DNA of 64,000 nucleotides from CAITNM01 sp021298215 (GTDB taxonomy: Bacteria > Pseudomonadota > Alphaproteobacteria > Paracaedibacterales > CAITNM01), in assembly GCA_046309815.1 (NCBI GenBank), contig JBKCOJ010000011.1:1-64000 (forward strand), written 5' to 3'. Within the stretch, counting starts at the first letter, position 1, and every line of letters starts with the position of its first letter. The notes beneath the pieces were generated by a model, which was not told where the DNA came from, made no database searches, and worked only from the letters and a program-made list of their open reading frames with translations. Both the position numbers and the translations under genes were made by a program. Below are positions 8,058 through 17,473 of this stretch, in pieces.

Positions 8058-9644
8058 TTATGACCACAGATGTTGCAGATGCTCAGGTATGTTATCACGA
8101 GGATCTCTTTCTTTGTTATCTCTTTTGAACTGATCAATAGCAGGTTGTATGTCTGCTAATGTTATAGTCATAGATCTTTCTTCTTCCGAAGCACTCGGAA
8201 GCTGTAGCGCTCTTCCATAGCTAGGTCTTAGCGCTGAGTTAAGAATAGAATTTAAGCTTCTTACACCTAGATTCATTTCTATGCTGGCAGAAGCTAATGC
8301 ATCGATAGCTGCTCCTTTAAATATTAAATTAATACCGTAATTCCGCTTAAATTCATCTTTAATCTTATATATAGGAGAAGACTTTCTGCTAATAACATCT
8401 CGCATTGTTTCTAAAGTATGTCCTTTAAAGGCAATAACAGATGGAAATCTCCCAACAAACTCAGGCTCAAATCCTGCGTTTACGATATCTCGAGATGTTC
8501 TAACAGTGGTTGTCCTATCACCTTTTGCATCATGGATTCCTTTTTGGCCTGAAAATGCTCCCGTGCCAATGAATCACCAATTTGGAGTAGGAAGTTGACG
8601 ATCTTTTATAGAAATAGGATTGCCGTCTAAAGGTGTTAATAAAATGCGTTGAATTGATCTTCCAAAGCTTTTTGTGTCTTCTTCTGTTTGAACGCGTCCT
8701 CCAAGTTTATCAAGCTCTTCAAGCGCCACGATGACTGATCGAATATCTTTACCTCTATTATCTTCGCAGAATTTAGAAACACATTCGCTAAAATTTTGTC
8801 CTTTGAACCCTTCATCTGTCAGGCTCCGTGCATTGATGTAAAGAATAGATACTCCTAAGAGTTCAGTTAGCTTCTTAAGAGTTTCGCTTTTTCCACATCC
8901 TGTGGGGCCAGTTAGTATACAATGTAATGGAGAACAAGAAACCATTTGTCCTCTTTCAATTGCAGCTTTATTGCATAAGAATCGATGAGCCAACATACTT
9001 AACATATCAATAGCTTCATCTTGCGCTGCTATATGGGTCTTAAGGTTTTCAGCGATAGCACCTGGAGAAAGTACTTTAGTTCCAATAGGGGACATTGGTG
9101 TGTTTGGCTCTGCTAATGCAGCAAAACGTGATCCTTGCCTTTTTTCGCTGCTTAAATACGGTCGTTGTTTAAGAGGGACGTTCGACAATAGAATAAATCC
9201 TATAGGTAATTCTGAAATAGTAGGTGCAGGAGAAGCTTTTGCAGCAGGCAATAATGCATTTGATGTTGAAGCTTGTGAATCACATTTCAGTCCTGCAATT
9301 GCTTTTTCCACCATTTTATTTCGCTGTTCGCCTAAGCCTTCTTTTAAAATTCTCTCCTTTATCTGATCAAGAGATGAAAACACTGAATCAGCGCTTAAAG
9401 AAGCTTGGTAGTCTGCAATAGCATTTTTCCATGACACCACTCTTTTCTTAACTGGGCTTAAAGTTCTTAACTTAATGATTAAGTTTTCAAAGTCTCCATC
9501 AATATTTGATAACGTTGGAGAATTTCTTGGTGGCTGGGGAAGCGTATCATCAGATGGTAATAAATCGTTACCATCAGCAGCTATTAATGTAAGTGAAGCT
9601 AAAGCTACGCCAATGAAAATAGGTTTAAGATTTTTAGTAATCAT
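8058..9644 (-). pseudogene. ClpX/HslU-like AAA+ ATPase with signal peptide, interrupted by an in-frame TGA
   Basis: Read from 9644 to 8058 this is one frame of 529 codons with a single internal stop at codon 357 (8574-8576). Homology resumes in the same frame right after it. Residues 1-23 look like a Sec signal peptide (MITKNLKP, then a hydrophobic core ending LIAAD). Residues ~24-190 are unassigned. From ~192 it aligns with ClpX: LSPGAIAENL, Walker A GPTGCGKSE at 246-254, a pore-loop equivalent GFKG at 279-282, and Walker B VIVALEELDK with Glu for the usual Asp. After the stop come FIGTGAFSGQKG (sensor 1), PEFVGRFP (arginine finger box) and LGVRSLNSIL (sensor 2). There is no ClpX zinc domain. 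The first 356 residues alone would lack the arginine finger and sensor 2. It may be a recent pseudogene, a truncated protein or a readthrough case. An exported ClpX-like ATPase is unusual. Confidence 0.7.
8574..8576 (-). other. Internal TGA codon in the ClpX-like gene
   Basis: The sequence reads PTPNW, then TGA, then FIGTGAF in one frame. The stop replaces a position that is usually hydrophobic in ClpX (NILFI context). TGA ends many other genes in this window (rpmE, mraY, znuC, ftsI, hdaA), so it is a normal stop here and not a Trp codon. Confidence 0.85.
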
Positions 9645-9861
9645 AAGGCCTCCTTGAAAATAAAGGGGCTCAAGAACACTCTTCTTAAGATGACTAAATT
9701 AACAATCTCTGTTATTAAAAAACTCTCCAAAAAAGAGAAGTTTCAAAGTCACTTTATTTTTAAATTTAGTTACATCTTCTATATTGCGTCAGGAGGTATT
9801 AATATTTTGTTAAAAAAATGTAATTTTATTGCGCTATAGAATTTTAATAGAAGGGTAGTTT

Positions 9862-11724
9862 TTATTTTTGATGAAAAAAATAATAAATTTTTTCTGCAAT
9901 TGGTTTGTTTATGCCAGAGACAATCATGAGATCTTCAATGCTTGCTCGACCTACTTCGGCAGCAGATCCAAAATGTTGAAGAAGCATTTTTTTACGTTTA
10001 GCGCCAATCCCAGAAATATTATCGAGTTGCGATTTTACAAGTGTTTTCTTGCGTCCTGCTCGATGCGTGCCTATCGCAAAGCGGTGAGCTTCATCACGAA
10101 TGCTCTGCAAAAAATATAATAGAGGACTATTTTTCGGTAATTTTTTTGATGAAGCATTTAAAAAGTAAAAAGTTTCATCGCCGGCATTGCGCTGGGGTCC
10201 TTTAGCAATTCCTACAATGCCTATTTCTATTTGTATTTCACAAAGCACTTCAGCAACCGCATTGATTTGTGCTTGTCCGCCATCGATTAAAAATAAATCA
10301 GGCAAAGGCCATTCATCTCTATGACTTAATCTTCTTCTGATAACTTCCTGCATCATGGCTATATCATTGCCGCCAAATTCAGTTGTTTTTTCTTTGATTA
10401 GAAATTTACGATAATTACTTTTTTCAAACCCTTTTTCAGTTGCGCAAATAAGAACACCGTAAGCCGATGAACCTTGCAAATGACTGTTATCATAAACCTC
10501 AATAGTTTTAATATTTGAAATGCCTATAAACTCTCTAAGATGTTCAAATTGCTTTTGATACGTAAGCTCATTATTATGACGTCTTTCTAGATACTCTTTA
10601 GCGTTTCTCAATGCGTCATTTACAAGATCATGCTTAATTTTGCTTTGAGGGCAATCTATCAAGACTTTGTGGCCATGATGCTGATGCATACTCAAGGCGA
10701 GTATCTTATTATCTTCCGGAAGAATATTACATAGAATCATGCTCGGGGGTTCATGCTCAACGTAAAACTGGCTAAGAAATGCAGCCATTTGTTCTTCTTG
10801 GGAAACATCTTCTGTGTGGGTTACTTCAAATATTTCGGCTCCATAATTTCGGCCATGTCGGAAGAAAAATCCTTGTATTACTGTCCGTTTACCAAGTTGA
10901 GCAAGGGCAAACACATCTGCATCATCAATGCCAGAAACGTTGATACGCTGACGAGACTGGAGTTGCGTTAGTAGGCGGATGCTGTCTCGATATTCTGCGG
11001 CGCGTTCAAAATTTCTAGATTCTGATGCTTCATGCATCTTGGCTGCTAGCCGCTTTTGAACAGTATCACTTTTGCCCTCTAAAAATTCTTTGATTGATTG
11101 CACAGCTTCCCGATATTCTTCAGGTGATATTTTCTTTACGCAAGGTGCAGTACAGCGTTTAATATGATACTGAAGACAAGGCCTTTTTCTACTTTCAAAA
11201 AAATTATCAGAACAATTTCTTATCCGAAATAACCGTTGCATTGTAATGATAGCTTCTTCAACAGCTGCTACATTTGCAAAGGGACCAAAATATTGTCCTT
11301 TTTCTGTTTTTGGGCCTCTATGTTTTTTTATTCTTGGAAATTCATGTGCCGTTAATAAAATATAGGGAAAAGATTTATCGTCTTTTAATAATACATTGTA
11401 TTTGGGTTGTAGCTTCTTGATGAGATTGCTTTCTAGAAGCAAAGCTTCAACTTCCGTAGATGTTGTAACTATTTCTACATTTTTTACTTCACTAACCATT
11501 CTTTTTATTCGGTTCGTTAAACGGTCTGTATGTGAGTAAGAAATGACGCGTTTTTTTATATCTTTCGCTTTTCCAACGTATATAACTTTGGAAGCCGCGC
11601 TAACCATTTTGTAAATGCCAGGCTGGTTGGGTAATGTTTTTACAGTGTTTTTAATGACATCGATTCCAACCTCTAAAGAAGTTAAAGAATTAATCAATAA
11701 TTTTTCTTCATTATTAGATTGCAT
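9862..11724 (-). CDS. uvrC: Excinuclease ABC subunit C
   Basis: A 620-residue subunit of the UvrABC nucleotide-excision repair nuclease; it makes the 3' and 5' incisions around a lesion. The GIY-YIG nuclease domain (PGIYKMVSAASKVIYVGKAK) covers ~residues 33-110, a Cys-rich segment (CSDNFFESRKRPCLQYHIKRCTAPC, given here as CSDNFF, RPCLQYHIKRC and TAPC) lies near 175-195, and the UVR motif that binds UvrB is at ~205-240. The RNase H-like C-terminal nuclease has EVYDNSHLQG and FLIDGGQAQ, followed by tandem helix-hairpin-helix motifs (ISGIGAKRKKML, VSGINKPIAEKI). Length is normal. It is divergent from rsmH. Confidence 0.95.
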   Translation of the reverse strand: MQSNNEEKLLINSLTSLEVGIDVIKNTVKTLPNQPGIYKMVSAASKVIYVGKAKDIKKRVISYSHTDRLTNRIKRMVSEVKNVEIVTTSTEVEALLLESNLIKKLQPKYNVLLKDDKSFPYILLTAHEFPRIKKHRGPKTEKGQYFGPFANVAAVEEAIITMQRLFRIRNCSDNFFESRKRPCLQYHIKRCTAPCVKKISPEEYREAVQSIKEFLEGKSDTVQKRLAAKMHEASESRNFERAAEYRDSIRLLTQLQSRQRINVSGIDDADVFALAQLGKRTVIQGFFFRHGRNYGAEIFEVTHTEDVSQEEQMAAFLSQFYVEHEPPSMILCNILPEDNKILALSMHQHHGHKVLIDCPQSKIKHDLVNDALRNAKEYLERRHNNELTYQKQFEHLREFIGISNIKTIEVYDNSHLQGSSAYGVLICATEKGFEKSNYRKFLIKEKTTEFGGNDIAMMQEVIRRRLSHRDEWPLPDLFLIDGGQAQINAVAEVLCEIQIEIGIVGIAKGPQRNAGDETFYFLNASSKKLPKNSPLLYFLQSIRDEAHRFAIGTHRAGRKKTLVKSQLDNISGIGAKRKKMLLQHFGSAAEVGRASIEDLMIVSGINKPIAEKIYYFFHQK

Positions 11725-11843
11725 AATTTTTCAATAAAAAAATATTAAAAATTCGTTTTAAACAACAATAATATTGACGAAAATTTTTACTTATGCTACC
11801 CGTGAATCCTACAGCATGCAATAGATTAATACTTAAAAACTAA

Positions 11844-12743
11844 ATGGTAGTTGATATTCAACAAGCCCACATTCCTGTGCTCTGCAAGGAGATGTTAGAA
11901 ATATTAGACCCCTCGCCAGAAAAAATCTACGTTGATGGTACTTTCGGGGGGGGTGGGTACACTAAAGCCATTTTAGAAAAAGGTGTCGCAAAAGTCATAG
12001 CATTTGACCGTGATGCCGATGCGATAAAGGGCGCAGAATCGTTCAAACAGGAATTCGGTGATCGGTTTGAGATCATACATGATTGCTTTAGCGCTCTAAG
12101 TAAATATATAGCTCCTAATTCAGTAGACGGTATTGTTTTTGATTTTGGTATCTCAAGTTATCAAGTGGATGAAGCGCATAGAGGCTTCTCTTTTAGGCAG
12201 ACTGGTCCTCTTGATATGCGTATGGGGGTTGGCGCTACTTATACAGCAGCAGATGTTATAAATACTTTCAAAGAAAGGGATATCGCAGAGATTTTGCGTG
12301 TTTATGGTGAGGAACCAAGGGCAAAAAAAATTGCTCAAGCAATTATTAGTGCAAGAAAAAACAAACCATTTGAAACAACGCAAGAGTTGGCCACGTTGAT
12401 CAGAAGTATTGTGCCAAGTCAAGAGGGTTTCGACCCTGCAACCCTTACATTTCAAGGCTTGCGTATTTTTGTGAATAATGAGTTAATAGAAATAGAGCAT
12501 GCATTACAACAAAGTAATAATTGTTTGCCTATAGGAGGGCGGCTAGTTACGGTAGCATTTCACGCATTAGAAGATCGGATTGTTAAAAATCACAGCCGGG
12601 TGCCGTTTAGTTACCAAGAATCGGTTTGTGCATACACACCTATTAACCGAAAAGTTGTAACCCCCTCTTTGGAAGAAATAAAGCGAAACCCCAGAAGTCG
12701 TTCAGCAAAACTTCGTGGTTTTATTAAAGAGATTAAAAGATGA
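11844..12743 (+). CDS. rsmH: 16S rRNA (cytosine-1402-N4)-methyltransferase
   Basis: A 299-residue SAM-dependent methyltransferase that adds the N4 methyl group to C1402 in the ribosomal P site. The SAM site is VDGTFGGGGYTKAIL, followed by FDRDADAI. The signature GIVFDFGISSYQVDEAHRGF (split as GIVFDFGISS and QVDEAHRGFS) and LDMRM are family-specific, as are VAFHALEDRIVK and the Arg-rich C terminus RNPRSRSAKLR. It is the usual first gene of the dcw cell-wall and division cluster. It overlaps ftsL by 4 nt (ATGA), which suggests coupled translation. Confidence 0.95.
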   Translation: MVVDIQQAHIPVLCKEMLEILDPSPEKIYVDGTFGGGGYTKAILEKGVAKVIAFDRDADAIKGAESFKQEFGDRFEIIHDCFSALSKYIAPNSVDGIVFDFGISSYQVDEAHRGFSFRQTGPLDMRMGVGATYTAADVINTFKERDIAEILRVYGEEPRAKKIAQAIISARKNKPFETTQELATLIRSIVPSQEGFDPATLTFQGLRIFVNNELIEIEHALQQSNNCLPIGGRLVTVAFHALEDRIVKNHSRVPFSYQESVCAYTPINRKVVTPSLEEIKRNPRSRSAKLRGFIKEIKR

Positions 12744-13117
12744 AAAGATCTCGTTTTTTATTGATAATCTTAGCATTTTGCGCTGGGTTTGGCTTGTTTA
12801 GGGTCAAATACCAAGTGGTTGCATTAGAAAAAAACCACAAGCAAGTAACTAAAAGCATTGCTGATGCTAAAGAATCTATTCACATTTTAAAAGCAGAATT
12901 AACGCATCTGAATGACCCCGCAAGATTACAAAAACTTGCTGTAGCTTATCTTGATTTCAAAGCTTTAAAGCCAAGTCAAATAGTTATTATTGATGAGCTG
13001 CCAAAGCAAAAAACTGAAGTTAAGGTATCAAAAGATCCTATAGAAGCTTTAATGGATGCGGTTAACGCGGTTAAACCATCAACCACTAAATCGAAGAGAG
13101 ATCATCATGCAGCCTAG
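12740..13117 (+). CDS. ftsL: Cell division protein FtsL
   Basis: A 125-residue bitopic protein with a short cytoplasmic N terminus, one membrane helix at ~residues 5-22, and a periplasmic coiled coil at ~30-62 (KNHKQVTKSIADAKESIH). The motif HLNDPARLQKLA matches the conserved LxxPxRLxxLA block of FtsL. FtsL binds FtsB and FtsQ in the divisome and helps activate FtsI-FtsW. Sequence conservation of FtsL is low, so the call relies on topology, this motif and the position between rsmH and ftsI. It overlaps ftsI by 11 nt. Confidence 0.82.
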   Translation: MKRSRFLLIILAFCAGFGLFRVKYQVVALEKNHKQVTKSIADAKESIHILKAELTHLNDPARLQKLAVAYLDFKALKPSQIVIIDELPKQKTEVKVSKDPIEALMDAVNAVKPSTTKSKRDHHAA

Positions 13118-14837
13118 TATAAGGAATGTATGGTATCGATTAAGTAGTTGGAGGTTCTCTCAACACCAACAGTTACTACATAGTGCGCGTCAACGCATCC
13201 TTGGCTCAGCCATTATTTCTTGCATAGCGTTTTTAGCAATTATAGCTAGATTAGTTGATGTCATGGTTATTAGAATCCCTGATTGTAATACGGGGTGCAA
13301 TCAAAGAGAATGCCAGCTTCGCCAAAATGTTGTTGACAGAAATGGCGTAATTTTAGCAACCCAGCTTATTACTGCTTCTGTTTATGCAAACCCAAAAGTA
13401 ATAATTGATGCTAAAGAAGCTGCTACAAAACTTTGTAAGTTATTTCCACATTGGAACTATGATGCTTTGTTGAAAAAATTACAGTCTAACCAAGGATTTG
13501 TATGGATTGAGCGTCACGCTTCTCCAAAAATCCAAGAAGCGGTACACTCTTTAGGAATTCCTGGGATATACTTACAGCAAGATCAGAAGAGAGCGTATCC
13601 TCATGGTTCTCTTGCGTGTCATGTAATTGGACGATGCGATATTGATGGGCGCGGAGTCAGTGGTGTTGAAAGAGCTTTTGATACAACTTTACGCACTCAA
13701 GAAGGCGAGCTAAAGCTATCTTTAGATATTCGCGTTCAACATGCTATCCACAATGAGTTAGTTGCTGCGGTTAAAAAATTTAAAGCAAATGCTGCTAATG
13801 CAATGGTGATGGACGTTGAAACCGGCGAAGTTATCGCGATGGTTTCTCTTCCCGATTATGATCTTAATAGACCAATGAAAAATCTTAAAAGTGAATTTAA
13901 TCGCAATACACTAGGTGTTTATGAGCAAGGTTCCACTTTTAAAATTCTTAACGTAGCAATTGCTCTTGAATCGGGCGTTGCGACATTAAATTCAATTTTT
14001 GACAATAGAAATCCTGTTCAGATAGGGCGCTTTAAAATTACTGATTTTAGAGTACCGTGCCGAGAGTTAACTTTAGTAGAAGCCCTTCTTTATTCATCAA
14101 ATATTGCTGCCATAAAGATTGCTCAGCGATTTGGCCCTCAGGTCCAGAAACACTTTATGGAAAAATTCGGCATTTTAAATAGTCCTACTTTAGAGATTTC
14201 TGAATTAGGAAATCCCTTGCTTCCTCGTGATTGGCGTGAAACTGCGATGATGTCCGTTTCTTTTGGATATGGAATTGCGGTAACCCCTTTACATACGTTG
14301 GCTGCAATCGCTGGAATCGTAAATAATGGATACCGACCAATTCCAACATTAAAATTTGTGACTTCAGCCAATCGCCAACATCGAATTAATTCTTTCTTGA
14401 AAGATCCTTGTGTCAGTGCTCAAACATCAAAAATAATTCGCCATATAATGCGAATGATTGTGAGTGAAGGAACAGCGCGCAAGGCAAATATTGAAGGTTA
14501 TCAGGTGTTTGCTAAGACTGGTACTGCATATCAAAGCGGGAAAAAAGGTGGTTATGGAGCTGAGTCTGATCGAAGTCGTACAACCTCATTTATTGGTGGA
14601 TTTCCTACAAATCGTCCCCAGTATGTAATGATTGTAATGTTAGATGATCCAAAAGCTGTCGAAGGAACCTATGGATTTGCGACAGCTGGTTGGAACGTTG
14701 CTCCCGTAGCAGGCCAGATTATTGAAAGAATAGCACCTTTGTTAGGTGTGAAGACTTCTTTAAAGGAAGAGCAATCTCTAAACATGGATGGCTTAATGTT
14801 GACATCACTCAATAATGCTGGGGATGGAGATCATTGA
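13107..14837 (+). CDS. ftsI: Septal peptidoglycan transpeptidase FtsI (PBP3)
   Basis: A 576-residue class B penicillin-binding protein that cross-links septal peptidoglycan. It has an N-terminal membrane anchor (~residues 30-55), a pedestal domain with RNVVDRNGVILA-like sequence, and the transpeptidase domain. The catalytic motifs are in order: STFK at ~276-279 with the acylated Ser, SSN at ~330-332, and KTGT at ~470. ATG 13107 is chosen over an in-frame ATG at 13056 because GAGAG lies 6 nt upstream and the earlier start would extend deep into ftsL. The stop is one base before the preferred murE start. Confidence 0.92.
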   Translation: MQPSIRNVWYRLSSWRFSQHQQLLHSARQRILGSAIISCIAFLAIIARLVDVMVIRIPDCNTGCNQRECQLRQNVVDRNGVILATQLITASVYANPKVIIDAKEAATKLCKLFPHWNYDALLKKLQSNQGFVWIERHASPKIQEAVHSLGIPGIYLQQDQKRAYPHGSLACHVIGRCDIDGRGVSGVERAFDTTLRTQEGELKLSLDIRVQHAIHNELVAAVKKFKANAANAMVMDVETGEVIAMVSLPDYDLNRPMKNLKSEFNRNTLGVYEQGSTFKILNVAIALESGVATLNSIFDNRNPVQIGRFKITDFRVPCRELTLVEALLYSSNIAAIKIAQRFGPQVQKHFMEKFGILNSPTLEISELGNPLLPRDWRETAMMSVSFGYGIAVTPLHTLAAIAGIVNNGYRPIPTLKFVTSANRQHRINSFLKDPCVSAQTSKIIRHIMRMIVSEGTARKANIEGYQVFAKTGTAYQSGKKGGYGAESDRSRTTSFIGGFPTNRPQYVMIVMLDDPKAVEGTYGFATAGWNVAPVAGQIIERIAPLLGVKTSLKEEQSLNMDGLMLTSLNNAGDGDH

Positions 14838-14838
14838 G

Positions 14839-16329
14839 TTGAGTACAGTATTTTTGACTGATTTATTAAAAGCACTAAATCTTGATAAAAGCTCAGACCC
14901 TTCGTATAAAAATATCATAATAAAAAATATACGCGCAGATTCTCGAGAAGTTTGTGTTGGAGATTTTTTTGTCGGGGTGCCTTGTTCTTCAGTTCTCGAG
15001 AATGTCAAAAGTGCAATCGAAAATGGAGCAGTGGTTGTTTCATCCACTCCTGAAGTGCTTTCTGCTTTTAAAAATATTCACTCTGTTGTGTTGGTTGAGT
15101 ATAATAACCCGCGCTTAGCACTGAGCTTACTTGCTGCAGCCTTCTATAAGATTCAGCCAGAAATTCTAATGGCGGTTACCGGTACCAATGGGAAAAGTTC
15201 TGTTGTGAGTATGGTGCAGCAACTGTGGGTACTTTTAGGAAAAAATGCGGCCTCATTTGGAACTTTAGGATTAGAAGCGAATGTTACATTAACTAACGTT
15301 CAAAATTTGCCTTCTCTTACTACGTATGACAGCTTATCCTTTTTTCAATTATTGAAAAATTTAGCTGAGTCCCATATTCAACACGTTATTTTTGAAGCAT
15401 CCAGTATTGGTTTGGATCAGTTTCGTATTTATGGAAGTCAAATTACTGTTGCTGGATTTACCAATTTTACTCAAGACCATCTAGACTATCATCAAAATAT
15501 GGAAGAGTATTTTCAATCGAAGTTAAAACTTTTCTCTGAAGTTTTACTAACCGGTGGAATAGCCGTTTTAAATGCAAACTCTCCTTATTTTGAACGTTTG
15601 AAAGGAGTTTCCAGCAATCGCAAAATTAACGTGCTAACCTATGCTGCTAATGTAGTGGCAGATATTTATGCGACCAATATCAAAATACAAGAAAAAAATC
15701 TTGTTTTTGATTTGCATCATGATAATAAAATTTACGAAAAAATCATTCTGAACTTAAGTGGTTCTTTCCAAGTTGAGAATGTATTGTGTGCTATAGCAAT
15801 GCTTATTGCTACGGGCATCGAATTATCTAAAATTATTGACGTAATTCCCAAAATAAACCCTATCAGAGGTCGCATGGAGTTGGTTGGACAGTCAAATGGT
15901 GCTGTTTATGTGGATTATGCTCATACGCCAGATGCCTTGGAACGCGCTTTAAGATCATTAAGACAACATACTCAAAAATCCATTTGGGTAATTTTTGGAT
16001 GTGGCGGAGATAGAGATAAATCAAAAAGGTCACAAATGGGAAAAATTGCTTTTAACTTTGCGGATAAAATTATTGTAACTGATGATAATCCTAGATCAGA
16101 AGAGCCAGCAAATATTCGCCAGCAAATATTAAGTGAATGTCGAGAAAAAGCTTACGAGATCGGTGATCGACGTGAAGCAATTGAGTATGCTATTGCACAT
16201 CTTGAAAAAGGTGATACGCTTTTAATAGCAGGAAAGGGACATGAAATGGGTCAAATTGTTGGTAATGTTACATATCCGTTTAATGACGCAGAAGAAGCTG
16301 AAAGAGTTCTTGCAAGGTTGAGGGTATGA
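14839..16329 (+). CDS. murE: UDP-MurNAc-L-Ala-D-Glu:meso-DAP ligase
   Basis: A ~496-residue Mur ligase that adds the third amino acid of the peptidoglycan stem peptide. The ATP site is TGTNGKSS at ~114-121; the central domain has ASSIGLDQFR and FTNFTQDHLDYH. The C-terminal DDNPR motif marks the form that uses meso-diaminopimelate, as in Gram-negative bacteria. The start is uncertain. TTG 14839 is preferred because GGAG at 14826-14829 is well spaced and the protein then begins STVFLTDLL like other MurE. ATGs at 14815 and 14824 are in frame but lack a spaced Shine-Dalgarno and overlap ftsI. murF does not follow. Confidence 0.93.
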   Translation: MSTVFLTDLLKALNLDKSSDPSYKNIIIKNIRADSREVCVGDFFVGVPCSSVLENVKSAIENGAVVVSSTPEVLSAFKNIHSVVLVEYNNPRLALSLLAAAFYKIQPEILMAVTGTNGKSSVVSMVQQLWVLLGKNAASFGTLGLEANVTLTNVQNLPSLTTYDSLSFFQLLKNLAESHIQHVIFEASSIGLDQFRIYGSQITVAGFTNFTQDHLDYHQNMEEYFQSKLKLFSEVLLTGGIAVLNANSPYFERLKGVSSNRKINVLTYAANVVADIYATNIKIQEKNLVFDLHHDNKIYEKIILNLSGSFQVENVLCAIAMLIATGIELSKIIDVIPKINPIRGRMELVGQSNGAVYVDYAHTPDALERALRSLRQHTQKSIWVIFGCGGDRDKSKRSQMGKIAFNFADKIIVTDDNPRSEEPANIRQQILSECREKAYEIGDRREAIEYAIAHLEKGDTLLIAGKGHEMGQIVGNVTYPFNDAEEAERVLARLRV

Positions 16330-17468
16330 GAATATTTTTTTTAGCTTTTATGATCTTCATAATAGGTCAAGTCTATGCTGAAGAGCCAGTGAAGATACAA
16401 GTACAAAAGAAAGAGGATAGTGAGAGTAATATAGTTCTCTATAAGGACCGCTGTGTAGCTACTCTTCCTGTTAAATTTGGTCAGGAAAAAAATTATGTTA
16501 TTGCAGTTCCTGGGTCTTTAGATCCTCAATCAATTTTATTTCAGCAAGAGAATGGTGCAAGTCCAGAGTACGGCTTTTCTAATAATAAAGAAGCTTCTAT
16601 AGCGGAATTAATTTTGAATTCTTGGTATCAAGGATTAATTACGTACACTTTTTCTGGCATTAACTGGCATATGCATTATGTTGTCGAAATAAATGAACAA
16701 TTTGATGAAATTCAAAAGTTTGCTGGGTTTATTGATATAGACAATCAGTCAGGCGCTAGTTTTGAAAAAGTATATCTTCGTTTAGTTGATGCTCAAACAG
16801 ATGAGTTAGCTAAAAATCAGACTTTTAGAGAATATGTGGTTGATGTCCCAAAAAATCTTTATAAAGGGCGTGTTGTTCGTATTCCATGGATTACACTAAA
16901 TAAACAAAAAGCTGAACAAGATTACAGATTAGATGTTGGCAGGGAAAATCTTAAGGATTTACAAGGAAAAGAAAAGCAAATTCCCCTTCAAATTTGGTTA
17001 CATTTTAAGCTTGATGAAAAGTTGGGCAAAGATTTGGCTAGTGGTGACATCACAGTTTATTTACGCGATTCTAGTAAAATTTTAAGATTCCTGGGCTCTA
17101 GTTCTTTGCAGAATGTTAGGGTAGGAGAAGAGATTCAATTGGCTGTACCTCCATTACTGTTAGCACAGTTTAAGTCAAGTCAAGATTCTCCATTATTGCA
17201 AATTCAGGGTAATCTAGAGCAAACAGAATTTAAAACGTTATTAACTGAAAAAGTTACTGAGGCAGCTTATAGGCTAACAATAAGAAATTTTGGCGAAAAA
17301 GAAGCAAATATTAAAGTTATGCTGTATTTTGGTGAAAATCGTGGTAAAGTAATACGCGAAAGTATGGCCCATAAGCAGGAAAATTCGCAGAGTGTGTATT
17401 GGCCTGTAAAAGTGGCTCCGAAGACTGAAATAGTACTTCGTTATCGTGTTCAATTAGTGAAAGAGTAG
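16326..17468 (+). CDS. Exported protein of unknown function, weakly DUF4139-like
   Basis: I do not recognise a characterised family. The 380-residue protein starts with a clear signal peptide (MRIFFLAFMIFIIGQVYA, cleavage after VYA), so it should be periplasmic or surface-exposed. The mature part looks rich in beta strands. The middle (WHMHYVVEINEQFDEI, then GFIDIDNQSGASFEKVYL) resembles the beta-sandwich pattern of DUF4139, in which paired strands alternate with N-G-S turns. No catalytic motif, lipobox or further membrane segment is seen. It overlaps murE by 4 nt and lies 5 nt before hdaA, so it is probably co-expressed with wall and replication genes; that does not establish function. Confidence 0.5.
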   Translation: MRIFFLAFMIFIIGQVYAEEPVKIQVQKKEDSESNIVLYKDRCVATLPVKFGQEKNYVIAVPGSLDPQSILFQQENGASPEYGFSNNKEASIAELILNSWYQGLITYTFSGINWHMHYVVEINEQFDEIQKFAGFIDIDNQSGASFEKVYLRLVDAQTDELAKNQTFREYVVDVPKNLYKGRVVRIPWITLNKQKAEQDYRLDVGRENLKDLQGKEKQIPLQIWLHFKLDEKLGKDLASGDITVYLRDSSKILRFLGSSSLQNVRVGEEIQLAVPPLLLAQFKSSQDSPLLQIQGNLEQTEFKTLLTEKVTEAAYRLTIRNFGEKEANIKVMLYFGENRGKVIRESMAHKQENSQSVYWPVKVAPKTEIVLRYRVQLVKE

Positions 17469-17473
17469 TTTTT

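Noticed and set aside
8058..9644. UGA recoded as Trp or selenocysteine
   Set aside because: Several genes here end with TGA at conserved positions, and the interrupted position is hydrophobic in ClpX; no selenocysteine context is seen.
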